From Methylocystis sp. IM3 (GTDB lineage Bacteria > Pseudomonadota > Alphaproteobacteria > Rhizobiales > Beijerinckiaceae), in contig NZ_JBBPBZ010000002.1 of assembly GCF_038070105.1 (NCBI RefSeq), forward strand, positions 2,554,001-2,618,000: a stretch of 64,000 bases of DNA, written 5' to 3'. The notes below the pieces were generated by a model. That model saw only the letters and a program-made list of their open reading frames with translations. It was not told where the DNA came from and ran no database searches. The position numbers were made by a program, and so were the translations under genes. Positions 43,092 through 52,699 of the stretch are shown here, one piece after another; the first letter of the stretch is position 1; each line of letters begins with the position of its first letter.

Positions 43092-43238
43092 CGACGGCGC
43101 GCGACTCTCGCCGGGCGCGCAAAGCCCGCCGCACCCCTGACGCGACGGCGCCGCGCGGCGGCCGCATTCTGCGGCGAACCGTCGCGAGGCCCGTCCGCGA
43201 GGCCCGTCATTGTCTGCGTATTGGAGTTCAAAGCGATC

Positions 43239-43829
43239 ATGAGCGCCTGGCATCGTCCCTCGTCCCGCCGCGATCTCTTCCGCCTCGCGGCCTCCGCCGC
43301 GGCCTCCGCCGCCCTTCCCGGCGCGGCGCGCGCCGTGCAAAGACCGGAAGCCTATTCGAGCGGCGAAATCGTCGAGAATGGACACCGCTTCTTTGGGTCC
43401 ATTTCGCGCGGGCTCGCCGACGGCCTGGAACAGGCCAACAGGAAATGGGGCCGCCCCAACGCCTATATTCTCGGCCAGGAGGCCGGCGGCGCCTTCGTCG
43501 GCGGCCTGCGTTACGGCGAAGGCAAGATGTTCACCCGAAACGCCGGCCAAAAGTCGGTGTTCTGGCAGGGACCCTCCATCGGACTCGACGCCGGCGCCGA
43601 CGGCGATCGCACGATGATGCTCGTCTATAATCTTCCGGACACAGACTCGATCTACCGCCGCTATGCGGGCGTCAACGGCTCGGCCTATCTCGTGGGCGGA
43701 TTGGGCTTCACCGCGCTCAACAATGAAGAGGTCGTGGTCATGCCGGTGCGCGCGGGCCTTGGCGCCCGGCTCGGCCTCGCCCTGAGCTATCTGAAATTCA
43801 CACCGGAATCGACCTGGAACCCGTTCTGA
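43239..43829 (+). CDS. DUF1134 / EipA family envelope protein with Tat signal
   Basis: 196 residues from the ATG at 43239; a TTG at 43221 is also in frame. The N-terminus has a twin-arginine motif SRRDLFRLA and a hydrophobic core ending in ALPGAARA, so export by the Tat system is expected. The mature part matches DUF1134 (GEAGGAFVGGLRYGEG-like region, KSVFWQGPSIGLDAG and VVMPVRAGLGARLGLALSYLKFT). The Brucella homologue EipA is a periplasmic protein needed for envelope integrity. Use of the Tat route here is an inference from the motif. Confidence 0.85.
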   Translation: MSAWHRPSSRRDLFRLAASAAASAALPGAARAVQRPEAYSSGEIVENGHRFFGSISRGLADGLEQANRKWGRPNAYILGQEAGGAFVGGLRYGEGKMFTRNAGQKSVFWQGPSIGLDAGADGDRTMMLVYNLPDTDSIYRRYAGVNGSAYLVGGLGFTALNNEEVVVMPVRAGLGARLGLALSYLKFTPESTWNPF

Positions 43830-43904
43830 GGCGCCTGTGCCGGCAAGGAAGGGCGCCGCGTCCCTGATGCGTCGCCAAAGCGCGCGCCGCCGCGGCGTCT
43901 GCGC

Positions 43905-44691
43905 TTGAGCGATCGCGAGGCCGTCACGCATGGGCTGCGCCAGAGTTTCTGGGGCGATCTTCATCACCATGCGGTCACGGCCCGCTGGCCCGCCTTCTTC
44001 ATTGGCGCAGCGCTGGTTTTCGTCCTCTGCAACCTCTGTTTCGCCACGCTCTACATGCTGGGGGACGATCCTGTCGCCAATGCGCGGCCCGGCGCCTTCC
44101 TCGACTATTTCTTCTTCAGCATGGAGACTTTCGCCACTGTCGGCTATGGCGACATGCACCCCAGGACGCCCTATGGCCACGCCGTTGCGGCCATTGGCGC
44201 CTTCATCGGCGTCTGCGCCCTCGCCGTCACCACCGGCCTGATCTTCACCCGCTTCACCCAGCCCCGCGCACGGGTGCTGTTCGCGCGCGCTCCCGTCGTC
44301 GCCATGTTCGACGGCGCCAGGACGCTGATGATCCGCTTCGCCAATGAGCGTCACAACGTCATCGTGGACACCAGCGCCAGGCTCTGGCTCATGCGGTCCG
44401 AATATTCGAAGGAAGGCGTCTTCTACCGCCGGTTTCATCGACGAGGCGAGCCCGCTTCACGGCTGGACGGCGCAGGATTTCGCGGAAAGCGACGCGAGCC
44501 TCATCCTCATTTTCGAGGGACACGACGAAACCGCCAGCCAGACGCTGCGGGCGCGACGCGACTATCCGATCGCCGACGCGCTCTATGGCCGCGATTACGT
44601 CGATATCATGGACCTCAGCGAGACCGGACTCGTCTCGATCGACTATTCCCGGTTCCACGACACCCGCGAAGCGGCCCAACCTTTGGCATAA
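43905..44691 (+). pseudogene. KirBac-type inward-rectifier potassium channel, broken by an internal deletion
   Basis: The first part (TTG start at 43905) encodes two membrane helices, the pore helix and selectivity filter TVGYGDMHP, and the start of the cytoplasmic Kir domain to EYSKEGVFYRRF. After that the Kir sequence continues in another frame from FIDEASPLHGW to DYSRFHDT near 44690. Between the two pieces about 22 residues known from KirBac1.1 are missing. A 65-bp deletion between two TTTCAT copies, in two phases, would account for both the loss and the frameshift. As read, the first frame runs on into unrelated sequence. The channel is probably non-functional, unless the deletion is a sequencing error. 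Confidence 0.8.
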
Positions 44692-44784
44692 ACCGGGGCC
44701 GGTCTTTGCTTTCACGGGCCAATCGTGGCACTCTTGCGCGCGTCCCGCCGGCGATGGGGCGCGCGGCGGCGCGAGGTTGGCGTC

Positions 44785-45804
44785 TTGATTGAACAGGCAA
44801 TGTATTTCGCGCTCGGCTTTCTCGTCGCCGGGCTGATCACGCTCCTCTTTCTGCCCGCTTTCTGGCGGCGGGCCATGCGCCTGTCGATGCGGCGGCTGCA
44901 AATGCTCGCGCCCATGTCCATGGAGGAGGTCATTGCGGAGCGAGACCTTCTGCGGGCCGAATTCGCCGTTCGCGAGCGCCGGATGGAGCAGGAGATGGAG
45001 TCGGTGAAGGCTTCCAAGGCCTTCGACCTCGCCGCCATCGGCCGCCATGCGGCGCGCGTCGCCCAGGCCGAGTCGCAGCTGAGCAAGGCCGAGGCCGACA
45101 ATCGCGACATGGCGATCGCCCTGAGCGAGGCCAGGAAGGTGCTCGCCGAGCGCACCGATCTTCTGCGCTCCACCGAACTCGCCCTCATCGAAATGACCGA
45201 ACGCGCCGACCGCGACGTCGAGCGCCTCCGCCTGCTCGAATCGGACAAGGAAGAGCTCGGCCGCGAGAAGGACGTCCAGACCAGCCGCGTCGTGGCGCAT
45301 GAGGCGAGGATCGGGGCGCTGCATGAGCAAACCGCTAGATTGCAGCGCGAGTTGGAGGAATTGAAGCAGGAGCATGAGCGCGTCGCCGCCGAGGCCGCGC
45401 GCGTGCCGGGGCTCGCCAAGCATCTCGCCCACAAGACCGAGGAGCTCGAGACAGCGGAGCGCGAGAACCGTCTCGTCGCCAAGGAGCGTGAGGAGACCCG
45501 CGCCGAACTCACCGCCGAGCAGGAGCGCCGGCGTAATGAGGTCGAGTCGCTCGAGAACGCCCTGCGCCTCGCACGCGGCGAGGCCCGGAACGCCGCCGAC
45601 AGGCTCGAATCCGCCCGCGCCGACAACGCCATGCTGCACGGCGCGGTCGAGGCGTTGCGCGCCGAACGCGCGCATCAGCGCCGCAATGGCGCAGCGGGGG
45701 AGCCGGCGGCCCAGGGAGACGTGGCCGCGCTGCGTGACGCGCTCACGGAATTCGGAACGCGCGTCGCCGAACTCGCCGAGACCGCGCCCGAACGGGTCGA
45801 GTGA
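44785..45804 (+). CDS. Membrane-anchored coiled-coil protein
   Basis: About 339 residues from the TTG at 44785; GTG at 44725 and ATG at 44800 are other possible starts. One N-terminal membrane helix (AMYFALGFLVAGLITLLFLP) is followed by a long charged region rich in Glu, Arg, Ala and Leu with heptad-like spacing, so it is mostly coiled coil with the body in the cytoplasm. The N-terminal part, up to MEEVIAERDLLRAEFA, is a type common in Rhizobiales proteins of unknown function. It could organise an envelope or division complex, but nothing here shows a partner. Confidence 0.75.
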   Translation: MIEQAMYFALGFLVAGLITLLFLPAFWRRAMRLSMRRLQMLAPMSMEEVIAERDLLRAEFAVRERRMEQEMESVKASKAFDLAAIGRHAARVAQAESQLSKAEADNRDMAIALSEARKVLAERTDLLRSTELALIEMTERADRDVERLRLLESDKEELGREKDVQTSRVVAHEARIGALHEQTARLQRELEELKQEHERVAAEAARVPGLAKHLAHKTEELETAERENRLVAKEREETRAELTAEQERRRNEVESLENALRLARGEARNAADRLESARADNAMLHGAVEALRAERAHQRRNGAAGEPAAQGDVAALRDALTEFGTRVAELAETAPERVE

Positions 45805-45877
45805 CGGCGGCTTGACCGCCCGGCCGCGCTTTGGGACAAGAGCCGCGAACGTCACTCCCGCCACGAGGTTTTGAGCC

Positions 45878-46159
45878 TTGCTCTTCGTCGCCCTTTGCTA
45901 CGACAAGCGTGACCACGTCGATCTGCGCCTCTCGACCCGCGCCGCCCATCTCGCCTTTCTCGAAACGCATGCGGCGCAAGTGAAGCTCGGCGGCCCCTTT
46001 CTGGAGGGCGAAAAGCCGGTCGGCTCCATGCTGATCCTCGAGTGCCCCGACGAAGCTTCTGCCCGCGCCCTGCTCTCGCAGGATCCTTATGCGGAGGCGG
46101 GCCTTTTCGAACGGGTGGAGCTGCGCGCCTGGAAGCGCGTCGTCGGGGCGACGCTCTAG
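45878..46159 (+). CDS. YciI family protein
   Basis: 93 residues with a TTG start at 45878, GAGG nine bases before it. The ferredoxin-like YciI fold is suggested by LFVALCYDKRDHVDLRLSTR and by the conserved HLAFL and GGPFLEG segments. Family members have a possible His/Asp active site but no settled function. It is followed without a gap by the EVE-domain gene, so the two are co-translated. Confidence 0.85.
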   Translation: MLFVALCYDKRDHVDLRLSTRAAHLAFLETHAAQVKLGGPFLEGEKPVGSMLILECPDEASARALLSQDPYAEAGLFERVELRAWKRVVGATL

Positions 46160-46579
46160 ATGGCCCATTGGCTTCTCAAGAGTGAGCCCTCGACCTGGTC
46201 ATGGGACCAGCAGGTCGCCGCCGGCGCCGAGGGCACGTTCTGGAACGGGGTGCGCAACCATCTCGCCAAAAAACATCTCATGGCGATGAGGAAAGGCGAA
46301 CGCGGCTTCTTCTACCACTCCAATGAAGAGCGCGCGATCGTCGGAATCGTTGAAATCATCAAGGAATACTACCCGGACCCCACCGACCAGACCGGCAAGT
46401 TCGGCATGGTCGACGTGATGGCGACGAAGGCGCTCGCCAGGCCCGTGAGTCTCGCAGAGATCAAGGCCGAGCCTCGCCTCGCGGACATGGTCCTGGTGAA
46501 CAATTCGCGGCTCTCGGTGCAGCCGGTGACGGACGCCGAGTGGGCGGTTGTGATGAAGATCGCGGGAGAGAAAGCCTAG
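46160..46579 (+). CDS. EVE domain protein
   Basis: 139 residues. The family start MAHWLLKSEPSTWSWDQQ, the EGTFWNGVRNHLAKKHL region and the aromatic cage residues (GFFYHSNEER) mark an EVE domain. EVE domains bind modified nucleotides in DNA or RNA and belong to the PUA-like fold. The start codon directly follows the YciI stop codon. Its nucleotide target is unknown. Confidence 0.9.
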   Translation: MAHWLLKSEPSTWSWDQQVAAGAEGTFWNGVRNHLAKKHLMAMRKGERGFFYHSNEERAIVGIVEIIKEYYPDPTDQTGKFGMVDVMATKALARPVSLAEIKAEPRLADMVLVNNSRLSVQPVTDAEWAVVMKIAGEKA

Positions 46580-46710
46580 CGCCGACATCGGGCGCGTCGA
46601 CGCCGTTGGGGTCCGGCCGCATCGAAATCGAGGGCTTCCCGCTACGGCGCGGAGCGGCCGAACAGCGCGGGAGACGCCCGCGCCACGCGCGCGGGCAAGG
46701 CGCCCGGATT

Positions 46711-47559
46711 TCAGTGCGCGACGTTCGACCAGATCTTGCGCTTCGTGAAATAAAGCAGCAGCGCAAAGACGATCAGAAAGGCGACAACGCCCTGGCCGAT
46801 ATGTTTGCGCGCCTCGAGATGCGGCTCCGCCACCCACATCATGAAGGCGGTGACGTCTTTGGCGTATTGATCGACCGTCTGCGGCGACCCGTCGTCATAG
46901 GTCACGGCGCCGTCCGAGAGAGGCGGCGGCATGCCGATGCGATTTCCCGCCATATAGGCGTTGTAATACTGACCGTCCGGGATCTTCATATCGTGCGGCG
47001 GGTCGGTATAGCCCTTGAGCAGCGACGCGATGTAATCCACCCCGTGCTCCTGGTAGGAAAGGCCGGGGACCGCATCGAGTAGGAAGGTCGGGAAGCCGCG
47101 GCCGTAGCCGCGCGCCTTGGCGAGAACCGACATATCCGGAGGATAGGCACCCGACATGGCCGCGCGCGCGGCCTGCTCATTGGCGAAGGGCGGCGGGAAA
47201 CGGTCGCTCGGCCTCGCCGGGCGGTCGTAATATTCGCCGGCGTCATTGGGGCCGTCCTTCACCTTGTAGGTCGCGGCGAGATCGGCGACCTCCTGCTCGG
47301 TGAATTCGGGTCCGCCCGGCTGGCCGAGATTGCGGAAGGCCAGCATCTTGACGGAATGGCAGGTCGAGCAGACCTCCTTGTAGACCTTGAAGCCACGCCG
47401 AAGCTGCGCCTTGTCATATTGTCCGAAGAAGCCGGCGAAGCTCCAGGCGTGAACCTCGGGTTTCTTCTCGTGATGCCCTTCCGCAAGGGCCGGCGACCCG
47501 GTGACAGCCGCGAGCAGAGCGGTTCCCGAAAGGAGAGACAAGAACGGTCTGCGCGTCAT
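46711..47559 (-). CDS. petC: Cytochrome c1 of the bc1 complex
   Basis: 282 residues from the ATG at 47559, chosen because AGGA precedes it by 7 bases and it begins the signal peptide MTRRPFLSLLSGTALLAAVT; an upstream in-frame start would put 14 residues before that. The haem c site is C64-ST-CH, followed by a domain with the Met ligand region and a C-terminal membrane anchor (VVAFLIVFALLLYFTKRKIW). It passes electrons from the Rieske protein to soluble cytochrome c. Third gene of petABC. Confidence 0.95.
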   Translation of the reverse strand: MTRRPFLSLLSGTALLAAVTGSPALAEGHHEKKPEVHAWSFAGFFGQYDKAQLRRGFKVYKEVCSTCHSVKMLAFRNLGQPGGPEFTEQEVADLAATYKVKDGPNDAGEYYDRPARPSDRFPPPFANEQAARAAMSGAYPPDMSVLAKARGYGRGFPTFLLDAVPGLSYQEHGVDYIASLLKGYTDPPHDMKIPDGQYYNAYMAGNRIGMPPPLSDGAVTYDDGSPQTVDQYAKDVTAFMMWVAEPHLEARKHIGQGVVAFLIVFALLLYFTKRKIWSNVAH

Positions 47560-47593
47560 CGAAGAATCCTGTTGGGCGAATATGTTGCCGGCG

Positions 47594-48832
47594 TCAGACA
47601 TGGGAGACCTCGCCCCTGGCGACGGCGGCGTCGATGGATTCCGGAAGCGGCTCGGACTTCTCGAATTTCGAGATGAGCGGCAGGATGATCACGTAATGGA
47701 GGAAGTAGTAGAGGGCGAAGAGGCGGGCGAGCCAGAGATAGACGCCTTCCGCCGGTTGCGCGCCGAGATAGCCGAGGCCGATGCAAACGGCGACGAATAT
47801 CCAGTAGAACTTGCGGAACAGCGGCCGATAGGCGCCCGATTTCACCGGCGAGCGATCGAGCCAGGGCAAGGCCGCGGCGATGAGGATCGACAGAAACAGC
47901 GCAATGACGCCCAGAAGCTTGTTCGGGATCGCGCGCAGGATCGCGTAGAAGGGCAGGAAATACCACTCCGGCACGATATGCGGCGGCGTCACCAGCGGAT
48001 TCGCCTCGATGTAATTGTCGGGATGGCCGAGGTAGTTGGGCACAAAGAAGGTCATCCAGGCGTAGAGGACCAGAAAGGCCGCGATCGCGAAACCGTCTTT
48101 CATCGTCGCGTAGGGCGTGAAGGGAACGGTGTCCTTCTTGACGTTCTTCACCTCGACGCCCGTCGGATTGTTCTGACCCGTCACATGCAGCGCCCAGACA
48201 TGCAGGGCGACGATCGCCACGATGATGAAGGGCAGGAGATAATGCAGGGCGAAGAAGCGGTTCAGCGTCGGATTGTCGACCGAATAGCCGCCCAGCAGCC
48301 AGGTCGTGATGCCGGTTCCGACGACGGGGATCGCCGAGAACAGATTGGTGATGACCGTCGCCGCCCAGAAGGACATCTGGCCCCAGGGCAGGACATAGCC
48401 CAGAAAGCCCGTCGCCATCATCACCATGAAGATGATGACGCCCAGGATCCAGAGCACCTCGCGCGGCTCCTTGTAGGAGCCGTAATACATGCCGCGAAAG
48501 ATGTGGATATAGACGGCGAGGAAGAACATCGAGGCGCCATTGGCGTGCGCGTAGCGCAGCGCCCAGCCCCAGTTCACGTCGCGCATGATCTTCTCGACCG
48601 AGTCGAAGGCGAGCGTGGTTTCCGGCGTGTAGTGCATCGCGAGCACCACGCCGGTGACGATCTGCGCCACCAGCATGAAGGAGAGAATGGCGCCGAAGGT
48701 CCAGAGATAATTGAGATTCTTCGGCGTCGGATAGGCGACGAAGGAATCATACATGAAGCTGATGATGGGGAGCCGGCGCTCCAGCCAACGGGCAAAGCCG
48801 CTCTTGGGCGTGTATTGGGAATGTCCGCTCAT
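47594..48832 (-). CDS. petB: Cytochrome b of the bc1 complex
   Basis: 412 residues. Eight or more membrane helices with the haem-binding histidines in [15 protein letters not shown] and [21 protein letters not shown], and the Qo site PEWYF motif. It holds haems bL and bH and the quinol oxidation and reduction sites. It follows the Rieske gene by 63 bp and precedes cytochrome c1 by 34 bp. Confidence 0.97.
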   Translation of the reverse strand: MSGHSQYTPKSGFARWLERRLPIISFMYDSFVAYPTPKNLNYLWTFGAILSFMLVAQIVTGVVLAMHYTPETTLAFDSVEKIMRDVNWGWALRYAHANGASMFFLAVYIHIFRGMYYGSYKEPREVLWILGVIIFMVMMATGFLGYVLPWGQMSFWAATVITNLFSAIPVVGTGITTWLLGGYSVDNPTLNRFFALHYLLPFIIVAIVALHVWALHVTGQNNPTGVEVKNVKKDTVPFTPYATMKDGFAIAAFLVLYAWMTFFVPNYLGHPDNYIEANPLVTPPHIVPEWYFLPFYAILRAIPNKLLGVIALFLSILIAAALPWLDRSPVKSGAYRPLFRKFYWIFVAVCIGLGYLGAQPAEGVYLWLARLFALYYFLHYVIILPLISKFEKSEPLPESIDAAVARGEVSHV

Positions 48833-48895
48833 GGAACTTTCTCGAATGCGTCAGGCGCGGCTAAGGGCGCGGGGAATATGCGGGCAGGCCCGGGC

Positions 48896-49426
48896 CTATC
48901 CGATCTTGATCTTGGCGTCGTTCAGGAAAGTATATTTCGGCACTTCCAGATTGGAAGGCGCGGGGCCGCTGCGGATACGGCCGGAGACATCGTAGGTCGA
49001 GCCGTGGCAGGGGCAGAACCAGCCGTCGAATTCGCCGGCCTTGCCAGTGGGAATGCAGCCCAGATGCGTGCAGACGCCGATGATGACGAGCCATTCCGGC
49101 TTCTGGACGCGTTTGGAGTCGGGCTCGGGGTCTGGCAGCTCGGCGAGCGGAACGTCTTCCGCGGCCTTGATCTCCTCCGGCGTGCGGTGACGGATGAAGA
49201 CCGGCTTGCCGCGCCATTTGACGGTGACGATCTGCCCCACGGGTATCGCCGACAGATCGACCTCCGTCGAGGCGAGCGCCCGTGTGGAGGCGTCCGGGTT
49301 CATTTGCGAGATCAGCGGCCAGACCATGCCGCCGGCGGCGACGGTCGCGGCCACGCCCGTGGCGATGTAGAGAATGTCCCGACGGCTCGGCTCAGCCGGC
49401 GCTTTCTGAAAGATTCTGTCGTTCAC
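48896..49426 (-). CDS. petA: Rieske iron-sulfur subunit of the bc1 complex
   Basis: 176 residues, GTG start at 49426. The N-terminus has a twin-arginine motif [12 protein letters not shown] that anchors the protein through the Tat system. The 2Fe-2S site is C119-TH-LG-C124 and C138-P-CH. It oxidises quinol in the bc1 complex. First gene of the petABC operon. The 266 bp between it and the divergent trmL gene hold the promoters; I see no clear box there. Confidence 0.96.
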   Translation of the reverse strand: MNDRIFQKAPAEPSRRDILYIATGVAATVAAGGMVWPLISQMNPDASTRALASTEVDLSAIPVGQIVTVKWRGKPVFIRHRTPEEIKAAEDVPLAELPDPEPDSKRVQKPEWLVIIGVCTHLGCIPTGKAGEFDGWFCPCHGSTYDVSGRIRSGPAPSNLEVPKYTFLNDAKIKIG

Positions 49427-49692
49427 GCCTTGACCTCTCCCAATCGCTGCGAGTCGGTAGCGGCTGCAAGCGCGAACTCGACTCGAAGCAATCGTTTCAC
49501 TTTTACGCGCCGCACGCCAGCCCGCAAGGCCACGGCCCGGCGAAAGACGGAATGAACCCCGCTCGCGCGCGGCTTATGTGGCGCCAATCAGGCATCATGT
49601 CCACTTGCGCCGCGCTTAAATCTTTGCCATTGCCCCAGCCTTTCGCGCCGCGTCGCACAATCGCGGCGTTTTGCCGCAAAGTCTCATAAACC

Positions 49693-50184
49693 ATGATCCC
49701 GCTCACGCTCGCGCTCTATCAGCCGGACATTCCGCAAAACGCCGGGACGATGCTGCGCGCCTGCGCCTGCCTCGGCGTCGAGGCGGCGATCATCGGGCCG
49801 GCGGGCTTCCCCGTCACGGACAGCGCCTTTCGGCGCGCCGGCATGGATTACCTCGATCTCGTGACGATTCGCCGGCACGCCTCCTTCGACGCCTTCCAGT
49901 CCTGGCGCGCCGCGCAGGCGGCGGCGGGCGCGGGCCGACGCCTGCTCCTGCTCTCGACCCGCGCCGCCACGCCCTACACCGCCATCGCCTACCAGCCCGG
50001 CGACCTTCTCCTCGTCGGCCGCGAGTCGGCAGGCGTCCCGGACGAGGTGTTCGCCGCCGCGGACATTGCGCTGCGCATTCCCATGGCGCCGCCGGCGCGC
50101 TCGCTGAATGTGGCGGTCGCGGCGGCGATGGTCATGGGCGAGGCGCTTCGCCAACTCGGCCGGGACGCGCCCAACGCCTGTTAG
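49693..50184 (+). CDS. trmL: tRNA (cytidine/uridine-34 2'-O)-methyltransferase TrmL
   Basis: 163 residues. SPOUT methyltransferase of the TrmL type: LALYQPDIPQNAGTMLRACA at the start, LLVGRESAGVPDEV and the C-terminal knot ALRIPMAPPARSLNVAVAAA. It methylates the wobble position of tRNA-Leu species. Divergent from petABC. Confidence 0.92.
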   Translation: MIPLTLALYQPDIPQNAGTMLRACACLGVEAAIIGPAGFPVTDSAFRRAGMDYLDLVTIRRHASFDAFQSWRAAQAAAGAGRRLLLLSTRAATPYTAIAYQPGDLLLVGRESAGVPDEVFAAADIALRIPMAPPARSLNVAVAAAMVMGEALRQLGRDAPNAC

Positions 50185-50255
50185 CGGCCGCCTCGTGCGC
50201 CAGCGCACAGCGCGCGCGCATTCGGCCTCCTAGGGTGCGATCGACCGCCGAGATT

Positions 50256-50271
50256 TTAAGGCGATCTTAAC
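50256..50271 (+). promoter_or_regulatory. CtrA-binding box
   Basis: TTAA-GGCGATC-TTAAC (followed by a further C) is a complete match to the CtrA consensus TTAA-N7-TTAA(C). It lies 20 bp before the start codon of the next gene. ctrA itself is 10 kb away in the window. Direct CtrA control of the gene is a strong inference; the sign of the effect is unknown. Confidence 0.75.
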
Positions 50272-50290
50272 CTTTCATCGGGAGGCGAAA

Positions 50291-50968
50291 ATGACTCTCC
50301 AGGCAGTCCGCGTCTCGTTCTATTGCTTCAACCGACTGATGGCCTCGCTGAAAAGCCTTTTCGTGACTTCTCTCGTCGGGCTTTTCGTCCTGGCTTTCAT
50401 CACGGAATTTTCCTCGGTCCGCGAAGCGGTGGTCGACGCCGTCTCGAGCTTCCGGCGCATGTCGTCGGTCGAAGGGCTGAACATCAAGGTCGTCTTCCGG
50501 TCGCCGGAGGACGCGCCCGCGATCCCCCTGCTCGTCTCGCTCGACGAACCGGCGAAGGACGCTCTTTTCAAGGACATCCGCAGCATGAAGCCCGAACTCT
50601 TCGAGCGGCTGCTGAACGCCGGCGCGCTTCCCAATCTCTGCGAATTCGAACATCCGGACGCCCAGATGCTGGAAGATCTGTCTCTCGACCACAAATTGCG
50701 GGACATGGGCCTGGTGAAGCTCGAAACCGCCCCCGAGGTGCAGGCGTCCGTCATTCAGGAGATGCGCGCCCGGAAACTGGCGGGCGACCGGTGGGACATC
50801 GGCAAGCCGCTGAGCTGCTATGTCGCGAAGCTCGAAGCGCGCGGCTGGAACGTGAAGACCGCCGTCCTGCAATATCTCTCGTCCGGCCTTTCCGGCGCTG
50901 CGGCCCTGCATCCGGAAGGCCAGGCGCAACCCAAGCCCGCCAGGGTGGCGCATTACGCCTCGCGCTGA
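50291..50968 (+). CDS. Membrane protein of unknown function with a CtrA box
   Basis: 225 residues. A ribosome site GGGAGG precedes the ATG. One N-terminal membrane helix (about residues 20-42, [20 protein letters not shown]) is followed by a soluble part of about 180 residues with mixed alpha/beta composition and no motif that I recognise. The soluble part contains two cysteines (NLCEF and LSCYV). The upstream CtrA box suggests expression tied to the cell cycle or motility. hemF follows after 67 bp. Confidence 0.65.
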   Translation: MTLQAVRVSFYCFNRLMASLKSLFVTSLVGLFVLAFITEFSSVREAVVDAVSSFRRMSSVEGLNIKVVFRSPEDAPAIPLLVSLDEPAKDALFKDIRSMKPELFERLLNAGALPNLCEFEHPDAQMLEDLSLDHKLRDMGLVKLETAPEVQASVIQEMRARKLAGDRWDIGKPLSCYVAKLEARGWNVKTAVLQYLSSGLSGAAALHPEGQAQPKPARVAHYASR

Positions 50969-51035
50969 GCGCGGCGCAGCAATTGACAAGCGCGGCTCAG
51001 GGCGGCGAAGAAGCGGGATAAAAAAGGAGACGCCG

Positions 51036-51947
51036 ATGACCGCCGCGCAGAACCAGCTCGAAGCCCGCAAGATCGCAGCGCGCGAATGGTTCGAAGCGTT
51101 GCAGCTCCGGATTTGCGCGGCCTTCGAGAAGCTGGAGGAGGAGGCGACCGGCCCCTTCGCCGAGGCGACGGCGCCGGGGCGCTTCGTTCTCTCGCCCTGG
51201 GAGCGGAACAACCACGACGGCGCGCCGGGCGGCGGCGGTCGCATGGGCATGATCCATGGCAGGGTCTTCGAGAAGGCCGGCGTCCACTGCTCGACCGTCT
51301 TCGGCACGTTCCAGCCGGAATTCGCCAAACAGATTCCCGGAGCCGCCGAAGACCCCCGCTTCTTCGCCACCGGCATCTCGCTCATCGCTCATCCCTGGAA
51401 TCCGAATGTGCCGGCGGTGCACATGAACACGCGCTTCGTCGTGACGACGAAAGCCTGGTTCGGCGGCGGGGCCGATCTCACCCCCGTCCTCGACGCCCGC
51501 CGCACGCAGGAGGACCCTGACACGGTCGCCTTCCACGCCGCCATGCGCGGCGCCTGCGCGCGCCATCCGGTCGCCGACTATGCGCGGTTCAGGACGTGGT
51601 GCGACGAGTATTTCTATCTGCCGCACCGCAAGGAGCCGCGCGGGATCGGCGGCATTTTCTATGATTATTTCAACAGCGCGGGCGATCCGCAAAACAGCGC
51701 GTGGGACAAGGATTTCGCTTTCACCCGCGACGTCGGCGAGAGCTTTCTCGCGATCTATCCCGAGCTCGTGCGCCGCAATGTCTCGACCCCCTGGAGCGCG
51801 GCGCAACGCGAGGAGCAGCTCGTCCGGCGGGGACGCTATGTCGAGTATAATCTGCTCTATGACAGGGGCACGATCTTCGGCCTCAAGACTGGCGGCAACG
51901 TCGACTCGATCCTCTCCTCCATGCCGCCGACGGTGAAATGGCCCTGA
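51036..51947 (+). CDS. hemF: Oxygen-dependent coproporphyrinogen III oxidase
   Basis: 303 residues. HemF signature regions [15 protein letters not shown] ([18 protein letters not shown]), [16 protein letters not shown] and the C-terminal [17 protein letters not shown] are present. It decarboxylates coproporphyrinogen III to protoporphyrinogen IX using oxygen. It supplies haem for the bc1 and cbb3 complexes encoded nearby. Start codon has GGAG upstream. Confidence 0.97.
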   Translation: MTAAQNQLEARKIAAREWFEALQLRICAAFEKLEEEATGPFAEATAPGRFVLSPWERNNHDGAPGGGGRMGMIHGRVFEKAGVHCSTVFGTFQPEFAKQIPGAAEDPRFFATGISLIAHPWNPNVPAVHMNTRFVVTTKAWFGGGADLTPVLDARRTQEDPDTVAFHAAMRGACARHPVADYARFRTWCDEYFYLPHRKEPRGIGGIFYDYFNSAGDPQNSAWDKDFAFTRDVGESFLAIYPELVRRNVSTPWSAAQREEQLVRRGRYVEYNLLYDRGTIFGLKTGGNVDSILSSMPPTVKWP

Positions 51948-51950
51948 GCC

Positions 51951-52325
51951 TCATCCGAAGGTCCAGGCCCTGTTGATCGCGAAGGTGACGAACATGGCGA
52001 TGAGCGTCGTGACGGCCTGCGCCGGCAGATAGGGCGCCCCGAGCCGCGCCACGAACAGGCTCATGAGCGCAAAAGTGATGCAGAAGCCGAGGAACGCCGT
52101 CAGCGCGAAGCGCCAGCCCGCCTCGGCGTGGGAGCGGTCGCTTGCGAAAGTGTGGCGGCGGTTGAGAACGTAAGCCACCACGCCCCCGGCGACATAGCCG
52201 CACAGCGTCGCGGGCACCGGGGGCCAGCCGCCCGCCTCCACCAGGCCGATCAGAAGGGCGTAGTGCAGCGCCGTCGCCGCCGCGCCGACCGACGCATAGG
52301 CCGTAAGCTGGCGAAAGACAGCCAT
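51951..52325 (-). CDS. GtrA family membrane protein
   Basis: 124 residues from the ATG at 52325. Four membrane helices and the motif VLNRRHTF mark the GtrA family, which is linked to movement of lipid-linked glucose or other sugars across the membrane. It converges on hemF with 3 bp between the stop codons. Sugar substrate unknown. Confidence 0.85.
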   Translation of the reverse strand: MAVFRQLTAYASVGAAATALHYALLIGLVEAGGWPPVPATLCGYVAGGVVAYVLNRRHTFASDRSHAEAGWRFALTAFLGFCITFALMSLFVARLGAPYLPAQAVTTLIAMFVTFAINRAWTFG

Positions 52326-52326
52326 G

Positions 52327-52614
52327 TCAGCGCGGAAGCTGGGCGTAATAGCGCGCCAGCCCCTGCATCTCTTCGTCGGAGAGATGGCGGCTCTCGTAGC
52401 GCATCTCCTTGTGCGGGCGCCGGCCGGATTTGAACGCCTGAAGCTGTGTGTAGAGATACCGCTCGTGCTGGCCCGCGAGATTGGGGATTTCGACATCCCG
52501 CCCGATCCCGTCCATCCCGTGACAGGCGGCGCATTCCGCGAGGGCGCCCGGAAGCTCCTCCGCCAGCGCCGGCGCGGCGAGCGCGGCCAGAGAGAGAGCA
52601 CAGGCGCGAATCAC
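52327..52614 (-). CDS. Small periplasmic c-type cytochrome
   Basis: About 95 residues from a GTG at 52614, which begins a signal peptide (MIRACALSLAALAAPALAEE); an upstream in-frame start at 52731 is possible but has no family support. One haem site ECAACHG, a class I fold and the C-terminal LARYYAQLPR are visible. It is an electron carrier of the periplasm. It is divergent from a LuxR-type gene (86 bp between starts), which may control it. Directly followed by gtrA with a 1-bp gap. Confidence 0.75.
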   Translation of the reverse strand: MIRACALSLAALAAPALAEELPGALAECAACHGMDGIGRDVEIPNLAGQHERYLYTQLQAFKSGRRPHKEMRYESRHLSDEEMQGLARYYAQLPR

Positions 52615-52699
52615 CGTCGGCGGCGCTTTCCGCGCCGGGGACGAGCTTTGAATCTTTGCCGACCCTCGAATCGTTACATTTAGTTGCAAAATAACGCGT

